Shown: positions 14,906-24,732 of the stretch, piece by piece
How positions within the stretch are numbered: position 1 is the first letter of the stretch
Layout of the letters: every line of letters starts with the position of its first letter
Source of the DNA: Petaurus breviceps papuanus
Lineage: Eukaryota; Chordata; Mammalia; Diprotodontia; Petauridae
Reading direction: 5' to 3'
Assembly: GCA_028583685.1 (NCBI GenBank)
Contig: JAMXIF010001195.1
Location: 15,216,627 to 15,280,626, forward strand
DNA: 64,000 nucleotides
Notes under the pieces: generated by a model
What the model was told of the DNA's origin: nothing
The model's database searches: none
The model's input: only the letters and a program-made list of their open reading frames with translations
Translations under genes and position numbers: made by a program

Positions 14906-15069
14906 TGCTATTGATCAATAAAGGTTACAGTCAACACAGAGGATGACAATGAAGTGTTGAGCCCATAGTGCTCAGACCCACTTCTCCCTCTACAGCATTA
15001 AGTCATGTTTTATTCAGTAGAAGGCAGTCTGATATTATGTTTCTTCAAGTTTATGAATGGGGAGAGGAC

Positions 15070-15240
15070 TTATTTTACTGCTTTATAATAATAGCTAACA
15101 CTTAAATAATGTTGTAAGGTGTTCAAAGCACTTTACATTATGGTATTTGATCTTTATCAGACTCCATGTGAGTGACATCATCAGGTATACAGGGGAAGTA
15201 TGTACTAAGATGAAGAAAGTACCCATAAGACGTCAGAATT
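15070..15240 (-). repeat. THER1/MIR 3' part, antisense
   Basis: The segment 'aataatagctaacac...caaagcactttacatta...tttgatctttatcag' is the antisense of the 3' end of the marsupial THER1/MIR SINE, which ends sense as 'taaagcgct...atgctagctattatt'. The CORE and head are missing or weak. Confidence 0.6.
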
Positions 15241-15749
15241 AAATAGCTACAGGACGATACTGACTTCATGTTCCTTAAAATGGTGGGGGCTGGGGAAGGT
15301 GAGGGGAAGGGAGTCATATAGGCATTTATCCTTCAAGGTTCCTGAGGTAAGGGATTGAGTTTTACTAACTCTTCTTAAGGTAACACGATAACTTGAGAGA
15401 CTAGAAGTCACAAAGATGAGAGTCACAAAAAGGAAGCCATTTCTTGAGATTTATATGATGAAATGGTTCTGTCTTAAAGTAAACCACATAGAGGGCCAAA
15501 GAGAATGGTGCCATGGCCTTAAAATACAAATTATGGGCAGATGTACAAGAGTCCTAATAGATATACTCAGCATCCTATTTTACCTACTATTAAGCTAGAT
15601 AATGAACTTATGGACTTATTGAGAGTATTATCACCAGTATCATCATTCATTGTTTAGAGAGTTGAATTCAATTTATAGTATCAACATCCTGGTGAGCACT
15701 TTGGTTCATTTACTGCTGAATTGTGCTATCTGTCTTACAATGATAATTG

Positions 15750-16010
15750 GAAGAAAATAAGCATGTATTAAGAACCTACTATATGCCAGCCACTGCACAA
15801 AGAACTTTACAAATATATTATTTTCACAACAAATTTAGGAGGCAAGTGCTAATTTACCATTGTATCATTGAAGAAACTGAGTCAAACAGAGATTAAATGA
15901 CTTATCAATGGTTCCATAGCTAGTAAGGGTCTAAGACCAGATTTAAACTCAGGTCTGATTCCATGTTCAATGCTCTATTCGCTGTCCCACCAGCTACTTC
16001 TTAGAAGATT
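15750..16010 (-). repeat. THER1/MIR SINE, antisense
   Basis: An almost complete antisense CORE-SINE. It runs from 'tattaagaacctactatatgccag' and 'actttacaaatatattattttcaca' through 'gaagaaactgagtcaaacagag' and the CORE to 'taaactcaggtctgattcc' and 'ctgtcccaccagct', which matches the reverse complement of the tRNA-like head. Its 5' phrases resemble the L2-derived 3' end that MIR-type SINEs share. Confidence 0.7.
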
Positions 16011-16129
16011 CCTTAGGTGACTGTTCAGGAATTGCCTCCTACACAGAACTCAAGAGAAATTCCTTCAACAGCCTCTTATCACTGAACCAAATTCAATATT
16101 TAAAATAATCCCTTAAAAGGGAGTATTCC

Positions 16130-16235
16130 TGCTTCTCTCTTTGTATTTATATTTCTTTGATTTGCATTCCAGCACAGTCCTTGGAACATAGTAGATATTT
16201 AATGTATGTTCGTTCATTGATTAATCACATACTCA
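16130..16235 (+). repeat. L2 3' end fragment
   Basis: 'ccagcacagtccttggaacatagtag' followed by a degraded TTTAAT...TTCATTGATT tail is the sense 3' terminus of L2-type LINEs (consensus form 'cacagtgcctggcacatagtag' then an ATTGA repeat). A second, weaker copy of such an end ('aataaatgcatgttgatcaa', with ATTGA units) lies at about 16,450-16,500. Confidence 0.6.
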
Positions 16236-16604
16236 ACAAGCAATTCCTAATACAATTCAGACAGACAGTTATTTCCAGTAGGTTCAGTGGAACACAGGAA
16301 ATATATAATATCTGTGAGTCAGTTAAGATATGCCAAGCCTTGCTCAGGCTATGGAATGGGATGCTTCTGCTTATCATAGATTCAGAGAGAAATGTCAAGA
16401 AGTAAGATCTTGACAGATTGCATCAGTAAAAATCATCAAAATGGTCCATACAGTGCACTAAATAAATGCATGTTGATCAATTCATTGATTGATGAAAATG
16501 AAGTTCAGGAACTGGCCACAGTAGTTCACAACATCTGGCATCCAAAAATCTTAATCATTCATGTGACAACAAGGGCACAGTTTTACTAAATATCTGTCAC
16601 AAGC

Positions 16605-16985
16605 TCAGTTGTTCTTTGTTGGTCAGTTATGTACAACTTTTCAAGACCCCGTGGACCATAGCATGCCAGGCCCTTCTATCTTCTACTATCTCCTGAAGTC
16701 TGTTCCAACTAAAGTTATTGCTTTCATTACACCATCTATCCATCTCATCCTCTGCCATCCCCTTCTCCTTTTGCCCTCAATCTTTCCAAGCATCAGTCTT
16801 TCCTAATGAATATTGTCTTCTCATTATGTAGTAAAATATTGAAGTTTCAGCTTCAGTATATGACCTTTGAATGAATAGTCAGAATGATTTATTTTGGTAT
16901 TGACTCATTTGATCTTCTGTCTGTCTAAGGGATTCTCAAAAGTCTCCTCCAGCACCGTAATTTGAAGGCATTAATTATGTAGTGC
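16605..16985 (-). repeat. RTE/BovB-like LINE 3' fragment, antisense
   Basis: The + strand reads as the reverse complement of the 3' coding end of an RTE-clade LINE of BovB type. Phrases are 'accccgtggaccatagcatgcc', 'aggcccttctatcttc', 'ccatctcatcctctgcc', 'gcttcagcttcagtat', 'tttgatcttctgtctgtc', 'aagggattctcaaaagtc' and 'ctccagcacc'. The same order occurs in ruminant BovB and marsupial RTE. This clade supplies the 3' tail of Mar1 SINEs, several of which are in this window. The copy is truncated on both sides and has no usable frame. Confidence 0.75.
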
Positions 16986-17104
16986 TCAGTGTACTACAGC
17001 ATTCGTTACAATAGACAAGATGGTCACAAGTGCAAGATGAAAGACTTGGAATGCATATTAGTAAAGTCCACAATATACTCACACTAGGCCATTTCCCAGA
17101 GGTG

Positions 17105-17200
17105 GTCAGCCTATCATATACTTTATTTTTTTTAAAACCTATTTCCACATCAGTCATATTGTGAAAGAAGAATCAAAACAAAAGGGGAAAACCAAAGTTT
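17105..17200 (-). repeat. L1 3' fragment, antisense
   Basis: The short block 'aaaacctatttccacatcagtcatattgtgaaag' matches the antisense L1 3' region also seen at about 43,680-43,720 and, in variant form, in the HAL1-like element near 25,125-25,165. It is too short to assign to a subfamily. Confidence 0.5.
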
Positions 17201-17204
17201 CACT

Positions 17205-18585
17205 TCACCTACTTCCAGAACAAACCATTCACTTGAAAACTAGAAATGAACCCTTAATCTTGAAGATCTAATCAAACAAGGTGTCACTGGAACAACTACA
17301 CACATACAGAGTGAACTACATCAATTTTACTGGTGCTAAAACTTAATGGTAAGGGAAGATTGGAGACTACAAGTCCACTGAGAACAAGGTACTTAAGCTG
17401 TACTCCCAGTCAGGGACTTGTCAGTCAAGCCCTTGCAGTGCCTTATGGGGGAAAAGTCTTTTCAAGAAGCTGATTAGATTTATATAACCTTAGTACTTAG
17501 TAAGTATAGCCATGTACTTTAACTTGGTAAGTGTTTTCCATTTGCTTAAGAAAGAGAACAAAAAGGAGGGGGTATTTTTTTAACCATATAGAAAATTTAA
17601 GACCTTTTCCAAAAGATGCTAGTTCTAATGGAAATAATTATTAAGTTAACATTGCTTGCAACTCTCCATGGTATATTAAAGAAACAGCATGGAAATAAAG
17701 ATATTACCATGTTATTAATGTTTATTGTTGAAATATGAATACACAAAATATATGACTGAGTGTAGTATTTAAATTGCAAAAACGCAGAGATGTTTAATAA
17801 GGTGGCAGCAGTTCTGGGTTTTTTTCCTCATAATTTTCAATATAATCTAAATTAAGCTATAAAAAATCATTACCTTTAGCCATTTTTAAAATCATCTTAC
17901 ATCTGAAGAAGCCTAACTCACAGCCCACTGAAAATATTACAAGTAATACTGTATTAAGAACATTGATTATTTTCCTTAATCAAATTGCACTACTATTGAG
18001 ACTTAAAGCAAAATTATGGAAAATTATAGACATGCCCCATGGGATAAGGAGATGCTCTTAATGCTTCTGTAAGGGAAATATATTCTCTATTTTAAGATAC
18101 ACCTTTCAATAAATGATTATTTCTTGCAAGTCATCTCTGGAAGTACATATCTGTGAGCTATAGTGGCGAGAACTGAATTGATGGCAGGAGGTTTAATCCA
18201 GCTCTGAACAGGAGTTTGTAGAAATTTGGAATATTTCAGGAAGATATACAGTAGTATTTAGGATGCAAAAGCTATTTTTAAGTCATTCTGTGTAGATGAC
18301 AACAAGAATAAAAAACCATGTTTAATAGTTCTTATGGTTATGTACCACAGCTGTGGAACAAGTCTCAGAGAGAAGTTCTGCCTTTTTAAAAAGTGTGTGC
18401 CTGGCAATTTGGCACTGTGATTAACTCCCTCAACACAGAATTCATGTTGTACACAATGCTACCTGGTTGCCTATTCAGATAAACACAGCAACAAGTCAAC
18501 AAATTAATTCGCACCACTTAAAAATAGGTATTGAGCAATTAAGATGTGACAGATATTTTGCTCTGCAAAGAAAGGAAGACAATGG
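17205..18585. other. Unique stretch
   Basis: No gene or repeat recognised. Composition is mixed. 'aagtgtgtgcctggcaatttggcactg' near 18,390 makes a short imperfect inverted repeat that I judge incidental. Confidence 0.4.
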
Positions 18586-18589
18586 TGCT

Positions 18590-18862
18590 GGACAGATGGA
18601 GTGCTGGGCTTGGATGTAGAAAAACCTGAGTTCAAATCCTGCTTTGGGATTTTAATAAGTTTTGTGTTCCTTGGAAAATCACTTAACCTTTCAATGGCTC
18701 AAATTCTTCATTATTAACATGAGGATAATAATAACATTTAACTCACAGAATCATTATGAGGATCAATACTTACTTGATAGATTACTATGAGAATTAAATG
18801 AGATAGCTTATAAAAAGTATTTTGCAAACTTTAAGGTACTAGAGAAATGCTAGCTATATTCT
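18590..18862 (+). repeat. THER1/MIR SINE, near full length
   Basis: A sense SINE with a tRNA-like head ('agtgctgggcttggatgtag', 'gagttcaaatcctgc'), a CORE region ('ggaaaatcacttaacctttc'), an 'aacatgaggataataataaca' segment and a 3' end 'tattttgcaaactttaagg...atgctagctat'. It ends just before an L2 piece. A tandem partial repeat of the 'gaggatcaat/gagaattaaatgaga' part suggests a small internal duplication. Confidence 0.75.
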
Positions 18863-18884
18863 CGTAGCCCCATGATGCTATACA

Positions 18885-19078
18885 GGAATGTAGGATGTAG
18901 TTGGGGAGGTGTGATCCATACATATTTATTCCATACTTCAGCCAAACTCTTACCTCCAAATCACATTCCATATTTTCCCATATCCATGCCTTTGCTCATG
19001 ATGTTTCCTATATCTAGATTGTGCTCCTTTCCTACCCCTACCTCCAGTTGTCAAAAATAATTCCTATCAATGGTGTAG
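18885..19078 (+). repeat. L2 fragment, left of hAT insertion
   Basis: Sense L2: 'ccatgcctttgctcatgatgtttcc' and 'attgtgctcctttcctacccc' match the L2 stretch near the end of the reverse-transcriptase reading region and the start of the 3' UTR. It continues after a 112-bp DNA-transposon insert at 19,191. Confidence 0.7.
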
Positions 19079-19190
19079 TCTAAGTCCCTTAATAAAAAGA
19101 TGTATTCTGTGAAGTGTGGATTCCATCAGAGGGTCACACTTGAGGCCTAGAGGGGCACATGTGACCTCAAGGCCACAGGTTTCCCACTCG
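19079..19190. mobile_element. hAT-Charlie-type MITE remnant with 8-bp TSD
   Basis: A 112-bp insert splits an L2. It holds one half of a short hAT element also present at 51.1 and 52.5 kb: a 'cttaataaaaagatgtattctgtga' centre, 'tggattccatcag', then the end arm with 'gacctcaaggccacaggt'. It is flanked by TGGTGTAG at 19,071-19,078 and again at 19,191-19,198, an exact 8-bp target-site duplication, the length made by hAT transposases. The other inverted-repeat arm is missing although the duplication is perfect, so the element either moved as a one-armed form or lost an arm cleanly afterwards. Confidence 0.75.
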
Positions 19191-19620
19191 TGGTGTAGAC
19201 CCTGCTCAGATTCCACTTCCTCTATGAAACATTCCCAGATCAATCCAACAAGGAGTAATAGGTCTTTCTTTAAAAGCTCCCATAGTTCTTTGCTTCTTCT
19301 CCACTTATGTCCTTATTGTATTCTGTTTTGTCTTAGTTATTTGTCTACTTGACTTTTCCTCTTTATTAGGTTGGAAGCTTCATGAATTTAAATACTAAAT
19401 ATTGCTCATTTTTGCAGTCTTGACAAGACTTCTTACAGTACTTCCCCCTTAGAACTTGGATGCGTCAATGTTCTTTCATGTTGGTTCTTGAAATATGTGT
19501 ATTGAGAAAGGAAAGAAAGAGGGAAAGTCAATCTGCAACACAAGGCAGTAAATAAACCATAAAACCACCGTCAAAAGTTGTAGTCATAATAGGCACTTAA
19601 TAAATGTCTATTGACTGACT
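19191..19620 (+). repeat. L2 3' region, right of hAT insertion
   Basis: It resumes the L2 of 18,885-19,078 with 'tctatgaaacattcccagat', 'tatttgtctacttgac' and a separate final 3' end 'taggcacttaataaatgtctattgactgact', the standard L2 terminus. An internal rearrangement or a second L2 copy may be present between about 19,440 and 19,580. Confidence 0.65.
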
Positions 19621-19624
19621 CAGA

Positions 19625-20200
19625 ATAAAAACTTACAAAAGATGCTAAAGACATTAAGGTAAGTGTGTGTATTTGTATTAGGGTGTATTGTCAATAAATT
19701 TAGAACAGTAATAAAGATTTCAAAATATTCATAAATCATAAGAAAATGGAATTGCTCAATTTCATTTTTTTTCCTTTTTCTTTTCATTATTACTTCTGGT
19801 CATGGGTAAGATTTTCAGAGTGTAAAGGGTAAAATCAATATGATTACTTGAAGTCACAGGTGGGTGAGGGGATAGTAGGATAGTGTCTGGAAGTTTCAAG
19901 TTGGCTATGGCCTCGAGCTACATCTCTTGGTGCTAAAAATGCTCATTTTCATAATCATTGAAATTTTATCAATGAATTTTGAGGAATTGTGGAAAGAAGA
20001 AGCTTTTAGCAGACTAAAGATAGAAAGATATCCCAGTTTTCAAAAAGAGATAGAGGGTAGAGGGCCAAAAATCTCCATGAGCTTGGGGTTGGTCCTTAGC
20101 AAAGACTGAGATTTGTTACTGAAGAAAAGCTTTATGAAGTAGAAGTCACTTAGAGGATGGAGTCACTTATAAAAAAGTCAAGCTAACCTCAATTTCTTTT
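19625..20200. other. Unique stretch
   Basis: No gene or repeat recognised apart from an A/T run and a T run at about 20,193-20,208. Confidence 0.4.
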
Positions 20201-20204
20201 TTTT

Positions 20205-20345
20205 TTTTTGATAGAAGGTGAAAGTGAAGATGAGAGGAATACTGTGGAAATAGTGTGACTATTTCAGCAAGACATTTGACAAAGCTGTTCATAATATCCC
20301 TTTGCACAACACGCCAACTTGAATATGATCAAGGAAGGTTGGTTA
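20205..20345 (+). repeat. L3/CR1 LINE reverse-transcriptase fragment
   Basis: One frame gives DYFSKTFDKAVHNIPL, which aligns with the DFSKAFDTVPHNILL-type motif of CR1/L3 reverse transcriptases. The flanks do not extend the match far, so this is a short relic of the RT palm region. Confidence 0.65.
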
Positions 20346-20364
20346 GGGGACTTGAGGGCATCTC

Positions 20365-20450
20365 ATAGGAAGCAGCACAAGAGTGTCAGTAAATAGAGTA
20401 CTGGACTTGAAGTCAGAAGACCTGCATTCTAATCTCAACTTTATTACTTC
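20365..20450 (+). repeat. MIR head fragment
   Basis: 'gtactggacttgaagtcagaag' then 'acctgcattctaatctcaac' matches the tRNA-like 5' part of MIR (A-box side, B-box TTCNAAT). The 3' part is replaced by an antisense L2. Confidence 0.6.
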
Positions 20451-20454
20451 ATCA

Positions 20455-20690
20455 GTCAACAGGTATTTGTTAAATGTCAAGAACATGTCAGGCACTGTAC
20501 TAAATGCTTAGGGTGAAAAGAAGAGAAAATTGTCCTTGCTCTAAAGGGGCTCATAGATTAATGCAGGAAACAAGACAGAAACAACTAAGTACAAACAAGT
20601 TATATAAAAGATAACTTGGAGAAAATCAAAAGAGAGAAGATACTAGCATGAAGGAGAATTGGAAATAGCTTCTTGTAGAAAGTAGGATTT
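20455..20690 (-). repeat. L2 fragment, antisense
   Basis: Antisense L2 3' end: 'caacaggtatttgttaaatg', 'caggcactgtactaaatgcttagg', 'tgctctaaaggggctcatag', then 'cttcttgtagaaagtaggattttagcttg'. It is followed directly by a sense Mar1. Confidence 0.75.
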
Positions 20691-20699
20691 TAGCTTGAA

Positions 20700-20939
20700 T
20701 TTTATATCTCTGGTGGAATGGATAAATCACTGAGCTTCAAAACAGGAATATTCATCTTTGTGAGTTCAAAGCCATCCTCAGATACTTTGTGACCCTGGCT
20801 AAGTCACTTAAACCTGTTTGCCTCAACCTTCTCATTTGTAAAATGAGGTGGGGAAAGAAATGATAAGCCATTCCAGTATCTTTGCCAAGAAAACCCCAAA
20901 TGGTGTCACAGAGTCAGCTACAACTGAAATGACTCAACA
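20700..20939 (+). repeat. Mar1 CORE-SINE with RTE-like tail
   Basis: A nearly complete marsupial Mar1: degraded head 'tggtggaatggataaatcactgag', CORE 'ctaagtcacttaaacctg', 'cattccagtatctttgccaagaaaacccc' and tail 'cacagagtcagctacaactgaaatga'. The tail is the RTE/BovB 3' end that lets this SINE use RTE reverse transcriptase. Its tail abuts TTAGCATAATTGA at the edge of a sense L1 reverse-transcriptase fragment. Confidence 0.8.
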
Positions 20940-21325
20940 TTAGCATAATTGACCATATCATTAACAAAAACAAAAAATCATGTGATTATTTCAACAGGTA
21001 TAAAGAAAACCTTTGAAAAAATACAACACCCATTCCTATTTAAAAAAAATACACTAGAAAGCATAGGAATCGATGGAGCATTCCTTAAAATGATAAGTAG
21101 CACATATCTAAAATCATCAAGAACCGTTATTTGTGATGCACAGAAGCTAGAAATTTTCTCATAAGATCAGTAGTGAATGAAGGATGCCCATTATCCCTAC
21201 TATCATTCCATATTGTAGTAGAAATCCTAACCTATAGCATTGACAAGAAAAATAAATGGAATGAATTAGAAGTAACAACAAGGAAACAAAACTAGCATTC
21301 TTTGCACATGATTTGGAGAAGTAAG
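20940..21325 (+). repeat. L1 ORF2 reverse-transcriptase fragment, sense
   Basis: Translation gives GIKKTFEKIQHPFLF, then ESIGIDGAFLKMISSTYLKS and a degraded FADD-like LAFFAHDLE. These match the L1 RT segment that runs from SIDAEKAFDKIQ to the catalytic FADD box. Orientation is opposite to the large L1 that starts at 21,394. The L1 position at which this piece begins is the same at which the antisense L1 ends (see findings), so it may be a locally inverted part of that L1. Confidence 0.85.
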
Positions 21326-21339
21326 CTTATAAGCGTCTA

Positions 21340-21393
21340 ATGCTATATTTGAACCCAGGTCCTCCTCTATCCACTGTGCCACTGAGCTGCCCC
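21340..21393 (-). repeat. Short tRNA-SINE head fragment, antisense
   Basis: 'tttgaacccaggtcctcc' followed by 'ctatccactgtgccactgag' and 'ctgcccc' is the reverse complement of a SINE head (ggggcagct...agtggcacagtggatag). Only the head is left; the 3' side joins the sense L1 fragment. Confidence 0.75.
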
Positions 21394-22000
21394 TCAATTA
21401 TGCTAATACTTTTCATAATATTGAACCATCCCTGCATTCCTGATATAAATTTCCCCTGGTCATAGTGAAGATCTTTGTGATATATTGCTGTAATCTACTT
21501 GCTAGTATTTCATTTAAAACTTTTGCATCAATATCCTTTAAGAAAATTAGTCTATAGTTTTCTTCCTCTATTTTTGCTATTCTTGGTTTCAGAATCAGCA
21601 CCATTTTTGATCCATAAAAGGAATTTGGTAGAACTCCTTACCTATTTTTCAAAATAGTTTATAAATATTTAAATGTTTGGTAGAATTCACTTGTGATTCC
21701 ATTTGGCTCTGGGGATTTTTCTTTAGTGTTATTTTTTAAATATCAGGTTATTGAAGTATTCTATTTCCTCTACTATTAATCTGGGCAATTTATATTTTGC
21801 AAGTATTCACTCATTTTCCTTAGACTGCCAGATTTTTGGCACAAAATTGGCAAGATATCTAATAATTGTATTAATTTCATCTTTGTTTTTGGTATATTTA
21901 ACCTTTTCTTTATACTGATAATTTTCTTTTCTTTTCTCTTTTTAAAACAAATTAACCAATGTCTTATCATTTTATTGATGTTAGTGATATTTTTAAAAAA
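21394..22000 (-). pseudogene. L1 ORF2 RT N-terminal region (dead)
   Basis: The minus frame contains [20 protein letters not shown], then [19 protein letters not shown] and [13 protein letters not shown]. These align with the L1 segment IPKP...[26 protein letters not shown]...[12 protein letters not shown]. This lies just upstream of RT motif A. The frame has stops and indels and encodes no working enzyme. Confidence 0.8.
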
Positions 22001-22374
22001 TAAAACCCTCTCTTAAGTTTATTTATTAACTCAATGTTTTTTTTTTAGTTTAAGTTTTATTAATCTCTCCTTTGATTTTCAGGATTTCTGATTTGGTGTT
22101 TAATTGGGGATTTTTAATTTATTCTTCTTCTGTTTTTTTTAATTGAATGGCCAATTCATTGACCTGTTCTTTCTCTATTTTACTGATATAAGCATTCAGA
22201 TGTACAAACTTTCCCCTAAATACTGCTTTGGTTGCATTCCACAAATTTTGGCATGTTGTCTCATTACTGTCCTCTTTTTTAATGGAAAGTTGACTTTTCT
22301 ACCAGGTCTTCTTTTGCCCATTCATTCTCTAGGATTAGATGATTTAGTTTCCAATTAATTTTTAATATATATTT

Positions 22375-22620
22375 CTATGGTCCTTTATTGAACATAATTT
22401 TAATTGTATAATGGTCTGAAATTGATGCATGCAACATTTCTACTTTTCTACATTTGTTTGTGAGATTTTTATGTTCGAATAAATGGTCATTTTTGTGAGG
22501 GTGCCATATACATCTGAAGAAAAAAAAATATACTCCTTTCTTCTCCCATTCAATTTTCTGCAGAGGTCTATCATATCTAACAACTAAAATTCTATTCATC
22601 ACCATGGCTTCTTTCTTGTT
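22375..22620 (-). pseudogene. L1 endonuclease C-terminal region (dead)
   Basis: The minus frame reads KNLTNKCRKVEMLHASISDHYTIKIMFN. It matches the end of the L1 APE-type endonuclease, including the conserved SDH triplet that holds the catalytic Asp-His pair. The N-terminal half of the endonuclease continues toward 24,040 after the 0.95-kb insert. Confidence 0.75.
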
Positions 22621-22843
22621 TATTTACTGGCTAGATTTATCTAGTTCTGAGAAGGAAAAGTAAAGTTTTATTGCCTATTTCCTACTGTAACTTACTTAAC
22701 TTTTCCTTAAGAATCTGGATGCAATGACATTTGGTGCATATGTATTTTGTATTGATATTATTTCATTGTCTACTGTACTTTTAACAAAATGTAATTTCCA
22801 TACTTATCAATTTTAGGTAAGTCAATTTTTATGTAACTTTAAT

Positions 22844-23794
22844 TTATTTAAATACTGGTTAAGGACCTGACTAAAATACTTTCTAGGAAAAAGATTTTTG
22901 TTTTATTTGAAAAAAGGAATTCTTGGAAAGTATAATTAAGTGCATCTAATCATTGTAAACAAATCCTCAACAGAATAACTAGAAAATTTCAGGGAAAAAA
23001 AAAACTGATCTCATTCAAAGTCCTTTGGGCTTCTTCTCTTGTCCTGAACAACTTGTTCCATTTTTGGGACTGAGTACCAACCCAGCAAATGACAAAACTA
23101 GTTTTGTTGCATTACTAGGTGGCTCTATCTTTAAAAGTCACAGTATTTATGCTCCACATCTCCATTCCCTATTTAACAGCTTCATTTAGCATGATGACCG
23201 TGAATGCTGTATACTGCTGGTATTCTCCTTTTCCTTTTGATCTCCAATTTCACATAAAGGAATACAAATGAAAGTGTTTAGGAAACATCTTGTTGCACCT
23301 TTTGCAAAGCTTTGGGCAGTGGGGACTCTTTTCCTTCTAACATTGTACATTCTTGGTCTTCCTCTTGAACCATTACTTTGACTACTACCTCTTTTCACTC
23401 CAGCAGTTTATGCTGAAATTCTTTTTCTGGTTCTCACAACATGAACTTTTTTGTTAGTTTGTTTCTGTTTCCTCCATCAGTTTAGACTCTCTTCCTCTTC
23501 TTCCAGAATGATTGCTCTTGCTTTTTTTGTTGGTTTGTTGGTTTCTTTCCTCCATCACCTTGGACTCTATGTCCTCCTTTTCCTTCAGAATTATCTTTCT
23601 TGTTTTTGATTCTTCTGCAGCTGACACACTTCTTCCAATTTTTTTTTTCATTTTGATCATTATTTTTGCTTCCTACAGTATTTTACTTTCTGTTTCTAAA
23701 TCTACTTCCCACATGGCCACTCTTAATTTTACATCCTCTAACAGCCAAGACCCAATCTCTTACATTTATTCTACCTGTACTTCATATAATTATG
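22844..23794 (-). pseudogene. Unidentified 0.95-kb insert, possible processed transcript
   Basis: This block breaks the L1 endonuclease region. L1 homology stops near 22,843 and resumes near 23,795, and imperfect direct copies of the junction (TCAATTTTTATGTAACTTTA at 22,822 and TCTAATTTTACTTTTACTTT at 23,795) suggest a target-site duplication. On the minus strand the insert has lysine/glutamate-rich frames (for example 23,660-23,454, with EERNQQTNKKSKSN) and a Ser/Gly/Arg-rich frame (23,398-23,186, GSRGRPRMYNVRRKR), then an AT-rich 3'UTR-like end with AATAAA close to the last base (about 22,850). A degenerate repeat of about 70-75 bp lies within 23,450-23,610. This fits a retrocopied mRNA of unknown origin. 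I cannot name the parent, and a non-coding origin is possible. Confidence 0.5.
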
Positions 23795-24413
23795 TCTAAT
23801 TTTACTTTTACTTTATCTAAAATCACAATTGCTATTTTTGTCTTTTTTACCTCAGCTGAAGCATAATAGATTCTGCTCCAGCTCCTTATTTATACTCTTG
23901 TCGCTCTGCTTCAAGTGTGTTCTTTGAAACAACATATCATTACATTCTGATTTCTAATTGATTCTGCTATCTTTTGTTTTATGAGTGAATTCATCCCACT
24001 CACATTCACAGTTATGATTACTGTGTATTTTCCTCTATCCTAATTTTTTTTGTTTATCCTTTTCTTTCTGTTTTTACCCTGTCCCTCCTCAAAAAACATT
24101 TTTTTTTTATTTCTGATGAGTTTCCCTTAACCCACCCTCCACTCTGTTAGTCCCTCCTCCTTATTTTCCTCCTCTCCTACTTCCCTGGTAGACAAAATCC
24201 ATTTTTATAGCCAACAGAATATGTGTTATTCCCTTTTTAAGCCAATTTTGATGATATTGAATTTTAAGTATTGCCCATTCTCCCTTTTTCTCCCTTCACT
24301 CTAAAAAGCTCTTTCTTGTGAACCTCTTTTATGGGAAAAATTCCTTTTTTCTCTACCTTCCCTCTTCTCTCAGTAAATCCCTTTTTTCTCATCCCTTAAT
24401 TCTCCTTTTTTTT

Positions 24414-24732
24414 AGTTGTATCTCTAATCTAAAGACAGTGACACCTAGACCAGTAACGATACCTCAGAACCAACATTTATCAAATCAGAAAAGATATCCA
24501 CCCTTCTGGACATTATTTTACATAAAATTTTGTCAATTATGCATTTATCTTATCCCTGTTCTGGGTCTCCCTGACTAATGCTTGCACATGTATTAAATCA
24601 TTGATATCATACAAATTGGTAAAAATCCTTAGGATCTAAGACCTGGGTAAAACAAGTAACCCTCAAGAAGCCATCCTATGTAATTACTAGATGGTCACGT
24701 TATTGCCAACACTTGTGTGTCCACATAACCAC
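24414..24732 (-). other. Possible 3'-transduced sequence of HAL1-like element
   Basis: About 320 bp of non-L1, non-repeat sequence lies between two T runs (24,405-24,413 and 24,733-24,746). The inner run is the antisense poly(A) junction of the HAL1-like element to the right. The outer run joins the probable target-site duplication. Flanking sequence carried past a weak poly(A) signal and closed by a second poly(A) gives exactly this layout. The segment has no recognisable gene. Confidence 0.5.

Noticed and set aside
21340-21393. Left Mar1 (20,700-20,939) and this SINE head as two halves of one inverted SINE
   Set aside because: The left Mar1 already has its own head region, and the two heads are of different SINE types, so they cannot be halves of one element.
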